Positions 19,506 to 29,903 of a DNA stretch of 38,290 bases are shown piece after piece. The notes under the pieces are model-generated. The model made no database searches and was not told where the DNA came from. It worked only from the letters and a program-made list of their open reading frames with translations. The position numbers were made by a program, and so were the translations under genes. Source of the stretch: Fragilaria crotonensis (taxonomy: Eukaryota > Bacillariophyta > Fragilariophyceae > Fragilariales > Fragilariaceae); assembly GCA_022925895.1 (NCBI GenBank), contig JAKSYS010000605.1, positions 1 to 38,290 on the forward strand. Reading direction: 5' to 3'. Each line of letters begins with the position of its first letter. Within the stretch, counting starts at the first letter, position 1.

Positions 19506-19693
19506 CTGACTTAAAAAACAACATCTGAGCACTGGCTTAGAGATGCAAAGAAGCAATGGTGTTATAAGGGCATGATCATACTATGTCTTGATTGGAATGA
19601 CACTCTTCTAGTCATTTTTTATGATACTACCCATTGATTTTTGTGCAATGTAATGCACAATCCCCTCCCCACTATTAGTTCTGATGCAGGATA
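19442..19693. repeat. Diverged ~65-bp direct duplication inside the hAT-like element
   Basis: The segment about 19442-19505 (CTACCATTGACTTTTG... TGCAGGATTC) resembles about 19626-19693 (CTACCCATTGATTTTTG... TGCAGGATAT), both with a CCACACTCC/CACAATCCCC core. Identity is roughly 70-75% by eye. Confidence 0.5.
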
Positions 19694-19992
19694 TACTTCA
19701 ACTAACTATTTGGTTTTTGTTTTTTATCATCTTCACCATCCAATCTGCTGATTGATTCAGCAATTTCAGGTAAATATACAATGGACATAATTGAAATGAA
19801 GGTGTTCACCTGTCATGTCATTACTCGTTTGTAGTACCGGTAGTAGTACAAAACACAACAGTAAAATAGTAGGTTTGTTAGTAAGTTGAACTTACTGAGG
19901 AAAAGGTGCGTTAGTTATCCAAGTAAAGTTAGCTTTAGTAGGCTACTTTAGTAGTCAAACCTACTGGCGGACTTACTGACTAACACACCCTG

Positions 19993-20000
19993 GTTGGGAA
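19993..20000. repeat. Right 8-bp target-site duplication GTTGGGAA
   Basis: Identical to 18840-18847; follows the right terminal repeat ending CCCTG at 19992. Confidence 0.9.
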
Positions 20001-20459
20001 CTGGAAGTTGAACACTCAGCACTTGAACTTTACAAATCAAAATATATATTCTATATACGATCATGAGGAAGGAGCAAGCACAGCAAGGCAGCTGATTAAA
20101 CATATTCAGCATATTGCACATTGTACTCTGTATGTACACCATTTATGTATTCAAAGGGTGTACCAAGTACTAAGTATTGAGTGTCCAAGAATGTCTACTT
20201 GTACCTTTGTACCAGGGTATTGGTGTGGCCTAAAAAAGCCACGCGCATCTTTTCCAGTACGCGCACGTAAGAATAGTTTAATTATCTACGTAGAAATGAC
20301 CAATATGGCGACGGCAAAAAAACCTAAGATGTATTTAACGTACCAGGTACTGCCGTATTGTCCTGCGTATATCGACAGTCGACCCATACGGCGAAACTCA
20401 TGCCTTGTTGTTGTTACACTGCACTCCGCATCAGGTTACTCTCCACTGCCAACCGAGTA

Positions 20460-21480
20460 GGTGCCTGGCCAGTAATGCCGTAATGACCGCATAACCGATA
20501 TCTATAATTTCTTCGCTCTTTTGTAGCTGGCTCAGCGCTGACTCGCTAATAGCTGTCCATGTCTTAACTTGCCAAGTTGACCTCACCTCGGGATTATAGG
20601 TATCTGACATCAAGAATAAGTCCTGCGCCAATGGTTCATAATGAATCCATAGCATATACAACTCCCTCAATGTGCGCAATGCACTCTGTCGCTCAAGAAT
20701 TGTGCTATGCCATGCAGAGATCCTTGCTGTGCCTTTCCCATAACAACAAGTACTATTGGTCCCATAAACAACCAATGATTGCAACTTGCCAGGCGGACCC
20801 TTTTCCACATTTCTTTGGATGATACTTTGGCCTTGCTCCATTCCCAACTAAGAAAACATCCCAAATGAGCGTGTTTCCATCCAATTTTATTTTGTTGGTT
20901 GATCAAGTGCTGAAACAAGTCCTCCTCCTCCTAAGCGGAATGTTCTAGTTGTTAAACATCTGGGTCCGGGCTCTCCAGTCACCCTCAAAGGCCATCACAA
21001 AGACATCTTGAATGTTAGGGCGTGTATTTCACTTCTTGCAAACATCGCTGAGTGTCGTTAGTATGTTTGTTCGCCATTCTGCACGGCTTGCTTGGCTATT
21101 TTGACGTTGTCGGATATCTGACCAGCCACCGTTCATCTCGATGCTCACAAGCTGGAGATCCCCACCGACAAGGATTGTAACAATGCTGATTATGGTTGAT
21201 GGGTAAATATTCCATGGACCAATTTGATGAGGTGGTCTTGTGGTGTTGTCTGCTTTTTGAGGTGAGTCCCAGCATGTGCCTGCTTCCAGGTTACATGGTG
21301 CTTCATATCATCAGTTGACCCGCATCCTCGCCAAACCTGAATATACTGCAGCAATTGTCTGTATGTAACCTGGTGACAAATCGCTTTTTAACAATTGGAG
21401 GTAGTAATACTTCCTTGTGGTGTAATGAGGTGGACTCCAGCATCTTCCGTTAACAGCAATGTATATGGATGAATCGTGCC
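20460..21480 (-). pseudogene. Decayed reverse-transcriptase-type retroelement ORF, C-terminal part
   Basis: Minus-strand translation in shifting frames gives an ordered series of pieces: a Cys/His-rich patch (PACEH, about 21150), then RAEWRTNILTTL (about 21075-21110), then INQQNKIGW...WEWSKA (about 20830-20900), then a helical tail with WQVKTW and a Leu-rich end (20460-20760). This order matches what I remember of the C-terminal region of long RT/RNase H-like ORFs that are common in diatom genomes. Several in-frame stops and frame changes remain, more than homopolymer errors would explain. No RT catalytic box was found. The name of the family is not certain. Confidence 0.4.
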
Positions 21481-23615
21481 ATGATCTTCTTGTTGAAAAT
21501 TACTTGCATTTTGTCTGGCTGCATCGACATTCAGTACGCTGACATGCCGATACGCAGCTCTTCTATCATGGTGCCCATGGATGTGTTAAAGTTGTAAACC
21601 TGGCATCTAGTTTAATTGTAGCTAGTTGTTGAATGTTGACCACTCAGTCATATTCCGGACAACGGGGGTCGAGCGGTAGTAGCAGTATTGGTTCTTGTTC
21701 AAGCATCTCTCCATCAACAAATCCTAGTTCATTTTTGGTGACTCCACCGATGGCTTGGAGAAAGGGGCACCAAGAATTGAGCAGTCAAATCTCAGGTGCG
21801 TAAATCTTCCCGACGACAATATACCATTCATGATGCGTGTATCATGCATGGTACCATTGAGGTTTCGGTGTACCTGTGTTATGATCCAACCGTAAGAATG
21901 AATCAATGGATGCCAAGAAGTCTCAAAGAGATGAGAGCCACATCAATTCAAGATGTGGTAGAGAGGTGTTTAGTCTCTCCAAGTAATGAATAAGGCATGA
22001 CGAATTCAATGCACAGATGCCTGAAGTTAGCATCTCCTAGCTAATTCAATTGGACCAAATAGCACTTCTCGCTTGATTTTGCGATTGAAACCATAACTAG
22101 GAACTAGTATGATCAAAATTGTGCGGCATTCTTGAATGCGCTCTACTAACTGCTGGCGGGATATGGTGAAACACGAGAGAGGATGACTCATACTCAGGAG
22201 ATAACAGGCACCATAATAGAACTAGCAGTAATGCAACACAAAACGAACTGTCTTTTTTGCGTCAAAACAAGCATAATTATAGCCACAAAAAGTCCCTACA
22301 AAAGGATAGATTCATTTTGCAAAGCCGGGTGGCCGCTTTTGAAGACATTACAAAATATGCACATTGTTTTGTTAAAGACCCGGATTCTCACAAAAGGGAC
22401 ACCAGCCAGGGTTGTGTATGAACAGCTACGTACAAGCTGGAAAGTGCTTGGACTGCAAATGGGACAAGGTATTGGATGGTGTGTGGTAATGCTGCACTCT
22501 GCGACTGTAAAGCACAGTATGAGTTGCAGTACATGGGCAGACGGCTGTTCTTGTCTTTAAAAATCTTTTGACTGTCTTCAATAACACCTTCGGATAGAGA
22601 AGGTCCTGGGTTGATCAGAGATGGCAAATCATGTCAGGCAAATGCAAGCACCTGCCATTCTTTCACAAGCTGAGCAAGATGTTTGTCAAGTGTTTCTTGC
22701 AGTTTTTGGTCAATTTGCTCATGGCGGCAGCATTTGTGCAACAACCAACATGACACCGACAAAGACCCTGCAGTTGGGGAAAATGAGACAACTGATCCAT
22801 ATGATAACTACAATATATTTTGTACACAACCACAGTCAATGCCGAATTTCTTTTACAACTATGACATACTCATATCATGAAAAGAATGATCAATCATGGT
22901 CCAATTACTCAGTTTGGTAAAATCACTGGGGAGTACAGTGGTATACTACATTTTTTTTAGTTTTCGAAACAAACCGGTCAGTCCCCATTTTGTTGAAAGC
23001 GTTTTGTTCGCTGTAAGCATCGGCCTTTTTATTCCTTGTGAGACCTTGCAACTGCTGGTCCGTACTGAAGTACTACTTCTCTACCGGTAGGTGCAAGTAT
23101 GCGACAACTCTTGAGCCTGGAGCAAAGGGTGGTGGTGGTGGAGTCTCGTCTCCATGAAGAAAGGTCCACCAAGAAAATTTAACGTGTTCTCTCCAATTTG
23201 AAACCGACATTTGCCGCACCTTCCAATCCAATCCCTCCCGTGTGTTGGAATATCGAGCTCCATTGTTACAGTACTCCTCCTCCAGTACCATTCAAGAGAT
23301 TGTACGGGACAGGTTAAACTGCATCTATTCATACAGCATCGAGGCTTGCATTCCTTTTTATCATGCATACTCCGAGTATATGCTTATGTTTAAGTTTAAT
23401 GTGTAATCCTACGGTGGAGTACATTACTCATGGTCTGCATACAAAATGTCACTTCTACGGATACGACCACAACAAAATCGGCAGTCATCCCACATGAAAG
23501 TTACTGACCATACAAGAACACGTCTAACTTACGCGCCAAAAATCCTGGGGACGACTGAATAGATAGCCGCCTCAGCAAACCCAAGAATGAAGTACAGCAA
23601 ACGAAACGTGGAGCC
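21481..23615. other. Intergenic / old repeat-like sequence, no supported gene
   Basis: 2.1 kb. Short frames occur (22183-22560, 22621-22920 and 23081-23368 minus), but none carries a recognisable domain and adjacent frames do not join into a longer protein. The left part may be the upstream remainder of the decayed retroelement at 20460-21480. The last few hundred bases should contain the promoter of the F-box/LRR gene starting at 23616. Confidence 0.4.
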
Positions 23616-24827
23616 ATGACGGCGCCATCATCGACCCCGAGAACCTCTCGCAAATGTTGCACCCCAAGTGACAAACCTTGCAAACGTTTGAAAGTGGAGG
23701 ACACACCAGACACGAATTCTGACGTAACGCATAGCACTTTCGACAATGATAATTCTGCCGGTGATGTTGACGAACGCGAAAACATCGTCGAGGCGCTACC
23801 AGATGATTTATTAGGAGCTATTTTTTTCGGTGGATTTGTTGATAGCTTGGAGGTTATAAACACAACGAGCTGCATTTCAAAGGGGACAATGGCGTTAGCG
23901 CAGACGCAGGTGAAAATGCTGGATCTCCGGAAGTGTTCCAAGCTTACGAGCGCGAAGCTTTCTTTCCTTGTGAATCGCTTTCCACACCTTCAAGTAAGTT
24001 TCCTTATTAGTGTGGAACCAGTGTCATATCGCAATTCTTGCTTATTCGCGAATTCACTTGATTTCAGGAGCTCGACCTTAGCTACTGCCAAGGAATCAAA
24101 AACATATCCCGCCTTCAGAGACTTAGATGTTTGAAGATTTTGAAATTATGCGGCACTGGTGTCTCGACCATTGGAATCGATTCCTTCCTCAAGTCGAAAG
24201 GAGCGCAAAGTCTCGAAGAGTTGGATCTAAGTGTTGTCAACGAATCCCAGAAGAGCTACATTAAAGATCGAACTGTACAATTACTGGCGGTACGTGCATA
24301 TCAGCGATGTGAACGATCTCTGATGACTGAGCATATTCCTGACGCACAGTCCTCGTCGTCAGAAGAGATGCCCAAATCTGAGGTCGTTAAAATTGGCATG
24401 GTGCAGGGGGGTCACAGATGCAGCGGTAGCGCATTTAGTGAAGCTACGAGGTCTCGTTGAACTCGATCTTCAACTCACATCCATCACCGCAGAAGCGTGC
24501 AAGTCGCTTTCCCAACTGACTTCTCTTGAGAAACTCGATCTGAGTGCATGCAACATTGGATCATCAGGTATCCCATATTTGCTTCCGGAACGACCCAGAT
24601 CGAAATTGAAAGAGCTTGAGCTTCGCTTTCATATGAACCTCAACGAAACAGCGTTGAAAGTGTTATTGACCCGTACTCCCAGGTTAGAGGTCCTCAACGT
24701 GCAATGCTGCGAATTGACGAGAGAGAGCATCAAGAGCACTTTCGTCCCACTTCAACGCCGCGGTGTAATAGTCAGAATGGACAGAATCGTTGACGGTTAT
24801 TACGTACCCCGAAGCATGACGGGTTAG
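23616..24827 (+). CDS. F-box/leucine-rich-repeat protein (three exons, ~340 aa)
   Basis: Exon 1 is 23616-23993 (126 codons), exon 2 is 24068-24289 (74 codons) and exon 3 starts at about 24407 and ends at 24827. Intron 1 (23994-24067, 74 nt) is gtaagt...tttcag; intron 2 (24290-24406, 117 nt) is gtacgt...tgcag. An F-box-like motif (ALPDDLLGAIF, about residues 60-70) follows a basic N-terminus; LRRs of the cysteine-containing (AMN1-like) type follow, with LxxLDLSxC patterns. F-box/LRR proteins are substrate receptors of SCF ubiquitin ligases. Exon 3 needs one G fewer in the run of six (24406-24411) to be in frame. The start at 23616 is the first in-frame ATG. Confidence 0.75.
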
Positions 24828-25248
24828 TAGTTCGTTCTATCCATATGGAGAGCAATGCACCTTCGTCTTGCACTTTTCACTCGCTCTAATGCTTAAATGG
24901 TGGAGCCTATTGAATCATACGCCGTATATAAAGTTAACTGGAATCATAGTTAACTGGAAACGCTTCTGACGTTTCAGAACTGCAGGGGCTTGCGGTACAG
25001 CAAATGTGCTATGATAGTCGTAAAGAAAACATCATCATTTGGTCGTATACGACGTATGCATACATGCCGGCTGTGCGACTCGACTACCAGGAAGGTCCGG
25101 CCCAAAGCACGTTTCAGCCGTTAAGTTTATGACCGTCGTCAGATATGCGTCAGGGATCTTCCCATTTGTATGTATTGCGAGATTTGTAGCTCCATTGGTC
25201 GAAGCAAACGAGCCGGCAAGGTTTTCTCTCTTCGTAAGTAAAAAATTG

Positions 25249-25343
25249 CTGACCGTCAGTAAAAAATTGCTGACCGACAGTAAATATTTACTGACCGTCA
25301 GCAAAAAATCACTGACCGTCAGTAAATAATTGCTGACCGTCAG
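25249..25343. repeat. 21-bp tandem array, left half (5 units)
   Basis: The 11-bp core CTGACCGTCAG starts at 25249, 25270 (one mismatch), 25291, 25312 and 25333: exactly 21 bp apart. The 10-bp spacers are A-rich (TAAAAAATTG, TAAATATTTA, CAAAAAATCA, TAAATAATTG). The core contains TGAC-C-GTCA, a palindrome with one central base. Confidence 0.95.
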
Positions 25344-25409
25344 AAAATCTGATTTGTCTTTAAGAAGTTTTCGTGGACACATAGTATGTTCTTACGTCAG
25401 TAATTTCTC

Positions 25410-25526
25410 TTGACCGTCAGCAATTTTTTACTGACCGTCAGCAATTTTTTACTGACCGTCAGCAAATTTTTGCTGACCGTCAGCAATTTTTTTACTGACC
25501 GTCAGCAATTTTTCACTGACCGTCAG
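25410..25526. repeat. 21-bp tandem array, right half (6 units), spacers inverted
   Basis: Cores start at 25410 (TTGACCGTCAG), 25431, 25452, 25473, 25495 and 25516; steps are 21, 21, 21, 22, 21. Spacers are T-rich (CAATTTTTTA twice, CAAATTTTTG, CAATTTTTTTA, CAATTTTTCA), the reverse complement of the left-half spacers, while the central base of the core is C in both halves. The two halves face each other across 25344-25409. Confidence 0.95.
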
Positions 25527-26218
25527 TAAATTTTCACTTTGCGTCATGCACATGATAATAGCGCCAGCCTATGCTTCACGTTGCGTCACCACGACTCAGA
25601 ATGGAAGCGATTTTCACCTCCAGGGTATCACGTGTTTTCGTCTGATTCACGATTCCCTAGGTATGGCCGGACCTTCCAGTACTGTAGCTATTCGGCTATC
25701 TCTACTTGGCAGTTGTACGCTGCGACTCAAATCGTATCTGTAGATCCTTCGTGCGGAAGAACGCCGGCACGCTACTCAGTATCGCCTTTTCTTGAGCATC
25801 AGTGTTACTTTGAATTGGGCGGTTGAGCTGTTGAGTCATACACTTTCGGTTGAAAGCATGCGTCGTCCGTTGACTAAGGAAACTCGCCAATCTAGACCAA
25901 GTGGCGAGATACAGAGGTAGTCTCATGAACCATCCGTTGGATTACCCCGTAGATACTTTTGCCATGCTCTTTGGTAGTTCACGTATATATTAACATGTTC
26001 CGATTAAAAACTCGGGACTTAAAAGGAATCCGTGTTGACTGCGAAGCGATCATTTACATCGCCAGGAAGCGACAACACGAATAGTCTCACACAATCTCGC
26101 TCATCGACCACTGGATGTCAAGATAAATACGTCTTGCCCGGGAATCGCAGAGGATCGCCTTTGTCGCTCATAGCAGCACAATACGTTCATACATTGATTC
26201 AGAAATCCCGGATCAACC

Positions 26219-28664
26219 ATGTATGCGCCATCGTTTTCACCCATAAGACGGAACAGAGGACGTAAATCAAAAGTACATCAAGCACCTGACATGATTTCCC
26301 CTGTTCAATGCATCTCTTCGATTCCAAACCGTAGGCACACTCCAATTTCATCGCCTCAGATCACGGGTGATTATCAATATCTCAAAGAACAAGCGGATGA
26401 ACATCGGCTAGCGTTGAGGAATTGTAGATCCGCACTTGCGAGTGCCCTCGATCGTCTAGGAGAGCATCATGTCAAAAATAAAGAATACGATGACGCGATG
26501 GACGCATTCACAGAGGCGCTTCATGAAAAACGAAGTGTTCACGCGCACATAGTTCCTGATTTGGGATTCTCGGGAAGCAACCGATCGCGGGCGAATACAG
26601 ATGAAGCTCAGCTAGTAGATGTGAACAATGAAAGTGAGCAGCTTCGGGACGACACTATCGACTCAATCGTGCATACACTTCGAAACATGGGGAACGTTCA
26701 CTCTCTACGAGGCGAGCACGATGAAGCTATGCGATATTACACTGAAGTCACGAGTTTGCGTGCTAATCGTGCGAGTGTTCGGGATGCAAGATCAGTGGAA
26801 TCATTCTCAAAGTCGTCGTTCTTCGGGGTTGACGAGGACACTTCCACCCTCATGAGTGAACTCAACGAAGACGTTAGGGCACTTGATGATCTTTTCCGAA
26901 GCATTTCTTTCAGAAACACTGCAAATACTAGGATCGATAGTTCCAAGTCGGTAGCGCAATCATCTTCGACAAAAAAGTAGCGACTCGCCAAGGAAACGAA
27001 GGAGGGGAGATGGACTCCGCGAAGCCGGGTCGTCCGAGAACGAGCCGTTTAAGCGATCTTCTTCTTTGGGAACACGCTCTAACAATGAGCTTACTGAGGC
27101 ATTAGACTCCTACCGAAACTTCATTGACACGCATGGTGTTGATAAAGAGTTTCACGAGGAACAATTGAACTCGTACACACTGCGAGCAGAGTTGCTTCAA
27201 GAGAACCAGAAAAGGACGGATTGCAACGACGTAAGCAACAACGTCTCATCGGTCGAGGGCCATCCAACTAGAACTGCTGAACTTCAATTGGCAATGGAGC
27301 TTTACCGTCTCATTCTGTCGCTTCAGCGCGAGATGGAGAACAAAATCAATTCTGAAGCTGACGATGAACCGCAGACATCTGCAACCATTGGGTCGACATT
27401 GATTCGCATAGGGAGTCTGTGCTACAAGTTGAACAATGTGGATGAAGAACTTGAGATGTACAGGGGAGGCCAAAGCGGTTTATACAAAGTCGTTCGGAGA
27501 GAACCACGCGTACGTTGCAGGGACTAGAAAGAACATCGGAATGGTTCTTGCGGAGCGAGGTGAATATGACGAAGCCATTGAACAATTTGAAAAAGCACGT
27601 CTCGTGTACCTTGCCGTTAACGGCGGCGAAGAGAATAACCGCGATGTTGCTAGCGCGATCTCGTGCATGGGAAACGTTATGAACAGAATGGGCGAGCTCG
27701 ACGAGGCACTTAACCACTACGTTCATGCTCTCCGCATCTACGAACTCGTCCGCAAACGGGACAACGCAGATGACGCTACGCGAGATGTTATATCTACCTT
27801 GAAGATAATTGGTATGGTTTACGGCAAGAAGGGGAATTGGACACCGCGATGGATTACTTCTCGCAAGCAATGACGCTGATTCGATCACTGGGTACTGCTT
27901 CGACTGTGTCCGGAAAGGAGAACGTGGCTTCCATTTCCTCTAGAATCGCAGGAATTCACTTCAAGAAGGGAGAATATGAACAAGCGATGAAACACTACCA
28001 AGAAGCACACGACCTCACTGTTGAGTTAAAGGGGGCTAGCCACCCTGAGGTTGCCGGCATCAAACATTACATCGGGGGAATTTACCACAAGAAGCAAGAA
28101 TACGAGGAGGCAATGAACTGCTATCAGGAAGCAGTTCGAATTTATCATTCTACTCTTGGACCGGGACATCCAGCCGTCGCAGCAACTCTTGTGTGCATAG
28201 GGAGCCTTCACTATAAGCGAAGAAATCTGGATTCAGCAATGATGTTTTACCGGGAAGCTCTTCGCCTGAACCGAGATGCATATGGACTTCATCACCCTGA
28301 CGTTGCGCCGACGCTTAAGAGTATTGGTACCATCCTGACGAAGAAGGGCGAATACGACGAAGCTTATCAGGTCTTCAGAGATGTTCTCAGCATCAAATGT
28401 ACGGTCCATGGTACTGGACATCCTGAAGTTGCGAATGCGTATAAGTCTCTGGGCAACATCCACTACAAAAGGGGCGAACTCGCCGATGCCGAGAGACAAT
28501 ACAGACATGCATTGAATATCTACAGACGCAACAAGGGTGAAGATCACCCTGAGACCGTTAGTGCCCGGACGAGTATTGAGCACATTCGATACTGGATGAA
28601 GGAGCGAGGACAACGCCAAATCGATGGCCGAGAATCAAAAACCTCCACCAGACAGGACCGGTAA
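26219..28664 (+). CDS. Tetratricopeptide-repeat protein, kinesin-light-chain-like (~815 aa)
   Basis: The N-terminal ~250 residues carry a basic Ser-rich head and one or two TPRs (YDDAMDAFTEALHEKR, HDEAMRYYTEV), then a Ser/Arg-rich linker (residues ~240-290). From about residue 370 TPR_12-type repeats run to the end, the later ones with the GxGHPxVA turn and YEEAMxxYxEAL helices typical of kinesin-light-chain/NPHP3-like TPR proteins that are numerous in diatoms. They are protein-binding scaffolds; the partner is unknown. The frame is broken three times in homopolymers: A6 at 26971-26976 (one extra), G4 at 27463-27466 (one extra) and G4 at 27831-27834 (one missing); the protein continues perfectly over each. 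The start at 26219 is the first in-frame ATG. Confidence 0.85.
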
Positions 28665-29048
28665 TGATAGGTGCTAGAGAGATGTGCTACAAGCTATAAA
28701 CAAATAGTGGCATTTTTCCATTCCCAATGCTACTACCAGAAGTGTTGAAGAACAGAGAACTAGGCTGATTGGGCAGGCTGTGCTCCGATCAGCGAATTGT
28801 TGCGAGAACGGTTGAAGTGCCGTCAAGGGAGCAAGCAGAATTGATGGTTCACTGAATGGACCGTAGACTTAGTGAATATCACTAACAGGTTAAGGATTCA
28901 TAACAAGATTCCAATGGAAGCTAGTGCATAACTGATGTATTCCAGATATCCGGACAACTCGTAGGGTCGGTCGGATTTGTGCTATTGTACATTCTTCGAT
29001 ATCAGGATTCAACCCTGGTTCGACTCTTGAAAGAACTTCGCCTTGTCA
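28665..29048. other. Convergent intergenic region
   Basis: 384 bp between the stop of the TPR gene and the stop of the minus-strand membrane protein. No gene or clear repeat seen. Confidence 0.6.
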
Positions 29049-29347
29049 TTAGACCATCGCAATCTCGCCTCCATTCGGCCGTGGTGGTTGATAACCAATG
29101 TTTGGATTCTCAATGGTATCGTCTTCTTCATCCGCCGACCCGCCGGTTCCTCAATCTGATCTCTGAGGCCTGGAAACAGGAGGTTTAAAACAAAGTAGCC
29201 GACGCTGATGGCAACCAAAATCGCAAAGATCGTTAACAGCAGGATTGTCCTGCCCTCGGGTTTGACTGCATCTGGTGGTTCAGAATAGTAGTCGTATACA
29301 TCGCCTTGGCTGCTGCCGCCGTCGTCAAGTTGGCGGTTAGTTGACAT
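29049..29347 (-). CDS. Small single-pass membrane protein (~99 aa)
   Basis: The minus-strand ATG is at 29347. An acidic/Ser/Gly-rich N-terminus (~35 residues, DDGGSSQGDVYDYY) precedes one strong transmembrane helix (TILLLTIFAILVAISVGYF, about residues 34-53), then a polar tail. In the direct frame the tail is basic and ends at 29009, but one missing G in GGCGGGTCGG (about 29125) switches to a frame giving an acidic, Pro-rich tail ending at 29049 (DEEDD ... GEIAMV). I prefer the second because its composition fits the N-terminus and it ends cleanly. No family recognised. Confidence 0.6.
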
Positions 29348-29903
29348 CGCTTCTTTGTTGCAAAGTCACCTCTATATATACCCTTCAAATATCATCCGCG
29401 GCAGAGGCGGCAAGGGACAATGCACAAGCGAGCCGTCCGAATGAGACAACGGCAAACCCGTAACGGTTCTTTCTGCATTCCAATTGACAGGCAGTGCCAC
29501 GTCTCGCCAGATTTGCGAGCGCGCCAGGAACATTTTCAATCACGCTATGGCCACAGAGAATACAGAACTACCGGTACTTTATCACTAACGCTACAACAGT
29601 ACCCAGTAGAATGCACACGTTTTGGAACGAGCCGATACCAGGTACACCTACCAGGTACCTGGTACCACCGCAAATGCTCTATCCATGCAAAAAATACGTT
29701 CCATAGACTACGGTACTCGAGTACAAGGGATTAGGCTCCGTCAGCTATACCTGTAGAATAATCGCAAACTAATCAAGGTTCTCTGCGAAGGACTAATTTG
29801 AAAGTATCTTCTCTGATCAACGTTGTGGGCCAATGCGGATGTATCGTCTACGTTGTAACCAACGAAACGAGTGCCAACTAAGTTATGGGATGAACCTCGG
29901 TCT
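29348..29903. other. Intergenic region
   Basis: 556 bp between the start of the membrane-protein gene and the stop of the WD40 gene. It holds repeated GGTACC/CCAGGTACC words (29635-29668). The promoter of the minus-strand membrane-protein gene should lie at the left end (a TATATATA stretch at 29371-29378 is about 25 bp upstream of its ATG). No gene seen. Confidence 0.5.

Larger units (their letters stand above)
18848..19992. mobile_element. Non-autonomous hAT-like DNA transposon (1145 bp)
   Basis: A 14-bp perfect terminal inverted repeat CAGGGTGTGTTAGT (18848-18861) / ACTAACACACCCTG (19979-19992) is flanked by an identical 8-bp duplication GTTGGGAA (18840-18847 and 19993-20000). Eight-bp duplications with CAGGG-type ends are characteristic of hAT. 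Subterminal copies of ACTTTAGTAG and TTAGTTAGTAAC-like words lie near both ends (18905-18945, 19865-19975). No hAT transposase domain is visible inside, so it should need a transposase in trans. Intact duplications and ends argue for a fairly recent insertion. Confidence 0.88.
24828..26218. other. Intergenic region dominated by a 21-bp repeat array
   Basis: 1.39 kb. Contains a 16-bp-period repeat of AGTTAACTGGAA (24932-24943 and 24948-24959), the 21-bp array (25249-25526, listed separately) and AT-rich sequence up to the TPR gene. Open frames at 25035-25382 and 26032-26265 are by-products of the repeats or lack recognisable domains. Confidence 0.6.

Noticed and set aside
25035-25382. 115-codon minus-strand frame with a repeated LLTVS motif
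   Set aside because: It is the translation of the 21-bp array (21 bp is seven codons), so any frame without a stop stays open; no gene-like ends.
25249-25526. CRISPR array
   Set aside because: The repeats are only 11 bp with 10-bp near-identical AT-rich spacers, and the host is eukaryotic with introns; spacers are not unique and no cas genes are present.
27346-27888. 180-codon minus-strand frame
   Set aside because: Antisense shadow of the TPR gene; the plus strand encodes clear TPR repeats.
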